A stretch of DNA of 7,453 bases from a bacterium (GTDB lineage: Bacteria; UBA6262; WVXT01). The translations under genes were made by a program, and so were the position numbers. The notes beneath the pieces are model-generated. The model ran no database searches. It had not been told where the DNA came from and was given only the letters and a program-made list of their open reading frames with translations. Positions 6,329-7,453 of the stretch are shown here, piece by piece. Position 1 is the first letter of the stretch. Each line of letters opens with the position of its first letter. The stretch is from NCBI GenBank assembly GCA_035530055.1, contig DATKVN010000044.1, positions 1 through 7,453 on the forward strand, written 5' to 3'.

Positions 6329-6381
6329 GTAGGGGATGACCGCCGTGTCATCCCTGGGCGGCCACAGCGGACCGCCCCTAC
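6329..6381. repeat. REP-like inverted pair (REPIN-like), family 1
   Basis: The element is 53 bp and symmetrical. Plus-strand unit: GTAG, stem GGGATGAC, loop CGCCGT, stem GTCATCCC (6329-6354). One base (T6355) follows. Minus-strand unit: GTAG (6381-6378), stem GGGCGGTC, loop CGCTGT, stem GGCCGCCC (to 6356), with one G-T wobble. The two units have unlike stems but the same head, stem length and loop length. The pair occupies most of the gap between the stop of the receiver protein and the 149-aa gene. This is the layout of REP sequences moved by RAYT transposases; no transposase gene is in the window. Confidence 0.82.
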
Positions 6382-6396
6382 ATTCACTAATCTTTA

Positions 6397-7453
6397 CTAC
6401 TTCTTTCCTTCTTTTAAACCTTCTTTTATAAGTCGTTTTAACTGAGCTGGATCTATTGGTTCAATTAAGTAATCAAAGATTGCCTTTCTTGTCGACTCTT
6501 CGAGAGTCTCTAAATCAAGTGCACTGAATCGGCTCATCATAATCACACAGGTCTTTCTATTCATCTCCTTCAATTTTGTTGCCAATTCCAAACCACTCAT
6601 ATCTGACAACTCAAAGTCTATAAGCGCAACATTGAAGAAACTCTCTTCTGCTCTCTTTAGCGCTTCTGAACCATTATTGACTGGAATTATCCTGTATCCT
6701 TCTTCAGTCAATATATTTGAAATTGTTTCTTTGTGAGCTGGTTCCCCATCAACCAAAAGGACTTTCACTCTCTGCCAGGAAGAACCGACTCCTTTCTTCT
6801 GCTCCTGGACCTCTTCTATTACCCTCAACAACTTTTCCATATCCAGGAAAGGCTTATACAGACAGGTGTAAGCTCCCTTCTTTAGCGATTTTCCCGCGAG
6901 TCCCTCTGAAGAGTATCCGGTCATCATTACTACGCCTATATCGGGTTTAATCTCTTTCACCACTTCCAGAACTTCCATCCCATCCATTCCTGGCATCCTT
7001 ATATCTAAAAGTATGACATCGAAATCGCTTCTGCGAACAATATCGATTGCTTCATAGCCATCCTTAGCTACGAATGCCCTGTAGTTTCTGTCAACCAGAA
7101 TATCCCTTAGAGTTTCACGATCTTCAACCCTGTCATCGACCACCAAAATTAGAGGCCTTTCCAGGATAGACTCAATAGTGGCCACAAGCTTTTTCACATT
7201 AAAAGGTTTATCGACCACCGCATCAACTCCAGATCCCATAGCGTCCTTTATCTCCTCCCTTACGCTTCCAGCAGTCATCATTATTATAGCTGCTGAGGGG
7301 TGGAGATTCTTTACTTCTTTGAAGCTCTCCACTCCACTTATCCCTGGCATTTTGAGGTCCATGAGAATGATATCGAAGTATTTCTTCCTTAAAAGTTCGA
7401 GCGCCTTAATTCCATCCTCCACCATAGTTACATTATAGCCCTTGCTCTCAAAA
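6397..7453 (-). CDS. Multi-receiver (REC-REC-REC) response-regulator protein, 5' end outside the window
   Basis: Cytoplasmic two-component signalling protein. The frame is open past the internal Met at 7425 to the window edge (FESKGYNVT precedes it), so the N-terminus of the first receiver, including its acidic pocket, is missing. Numbered from Met 7425: REC1 has phospho-acceptor D23 (ILMDLKMPG), T51 and K73; REC2 (about 91-207) has the acidic pair D97/D98, acceptor D141 (LLDIRMPG), T169 and K191, a complete set; REC3 (about 219-335) has DG at 226-227 instead of an acidic pair, acceptor D270, S298 in place of Thr, and E322 where the conserved Lys should be (LIEP for KP). REC3 is therefore likely inactive or constitutive. 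There is no output domain after REC3. It may be the tail of a hybrid kinase or a stand-alone phosphotransfer hub; the missing 5' part would decide. It ends 131 bp before the 149-aa gene, and co-regulation with it is uncertain. Confidence 0.92.
   Translation of the reverse strand, partial: FESKGYNVTMVEDGIKALELLRKKYFDIILMDLKMPGISGVESFKEVKNLHPSAAIIMMTAGSVREEIKDAMGSGVDAVVDKPFNVKKLVATIESILERPLILVVDDRVEDRETLRDILVDRNYRAFVAKDGYEAIDIVRRSDFDVILLDIRMPGMDGMEVLEVVKEIKPDIGVVMMTGYSSEGLAGKSLKKGAYTCLYKPFLDMEKLLRVIEEVQEQKKGVGSSWQRVKVLLVDGEPAHKETISNILTEEGYRIIPVNNGSEALKRAEESFFNVALIDFELSDMSGLELATKLKEMNRKTCVIMMSRFSALDLETLEESTRKAIFDYLIEPIDPAQLKRLIKEGLKEGKK

Noticed and set aside
6290-6330. Promoter ahead of the 149-aa gene
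   Set aside because: The -35-like TTGAGA and -10-like TAAGAA are only 13 nt apart and match poorly.
7423-7425. ATG 7425 as the true start of the receiver protein
   Set aside because: It falls inside the first receiver domain, and the frame continues open upstream with typical receiver residues.
6717-7438. Plus-strand frames opposite the receiver gene
   Set aside because: The minus-strand frame has clear receiver motifs over the same bases.

Overview
The window is a fully minus-strand stretch of a bacterial genome. Read in the direction of transcription (right to left), it carries a 5'-truncated multi-receiver response-regulator protein (6397-7453), a small secreted protein made of a signal peptide plus one FlgD/CHU_C-type C-terminal domain (5816-6265), a PorV/PorQ-family outer-membrane barrel protein with a C-terminal TPR (4567-5733), a secreted two-repeat beta-domain protein of unknown function (3635-4555), and dnaE, the DNA polymerase III alpha subunit (1-3383, cut at its 3' end by the window edge). 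No plus-strand gene is convincing.

The PorV/PorQ-like barrel, the TPNGDGNN-type domain and two further exported proteins point to a diderm (outer-membrane) bacterium of the broad FCB/PVC or candidate-phylum kind, moderately AT-rich by eye. The sequence alone does not let me name a phylum. DnaE is the ordinary PHP-containing DnaE type, with the metal ligands of the PHP domain intact.

The most distinctive DNA is between the genes. Two different families of short palindromic elements occupy three of the four intergenic gaps. Family 1 (5750-5775, and an inverted pair at 6329-6381) has a GTAG head, an 8-bp stem and a 6-nt CGCYGT loop. Family 2 (3401-3474 and 3478-3534) has a GGAGTAG head and tight hairpins with a TT loop, arranged head-out as inverted pairs. 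In both families the stem sequence changes between copies while base pairing, loop and GTAG head are kept. That is the architecture of REP/REPIN elements mobilised by REP-associated Y1 transposases (RAYT, TnpA-REP); no such transposase gene lies in the window.

The middle three genes (149 aa, 388 aa, 306 aa) all encode exported proteins. The last two are only 11 bp apart, with the second gene's Shine-Dalgarno directly after the first gene's stop, so they look co-transcribed and translationally coupled. Together they suggest a cell-envelope or secretion-related cluster (barrel plus periplasmic TPR, a lone sorting/Ig-like domain, and a repeat beta protein). dnaE probably has its own promoter just after the 306-aa gene; its leader then passes through both family-2 REP pairs before the start codon.
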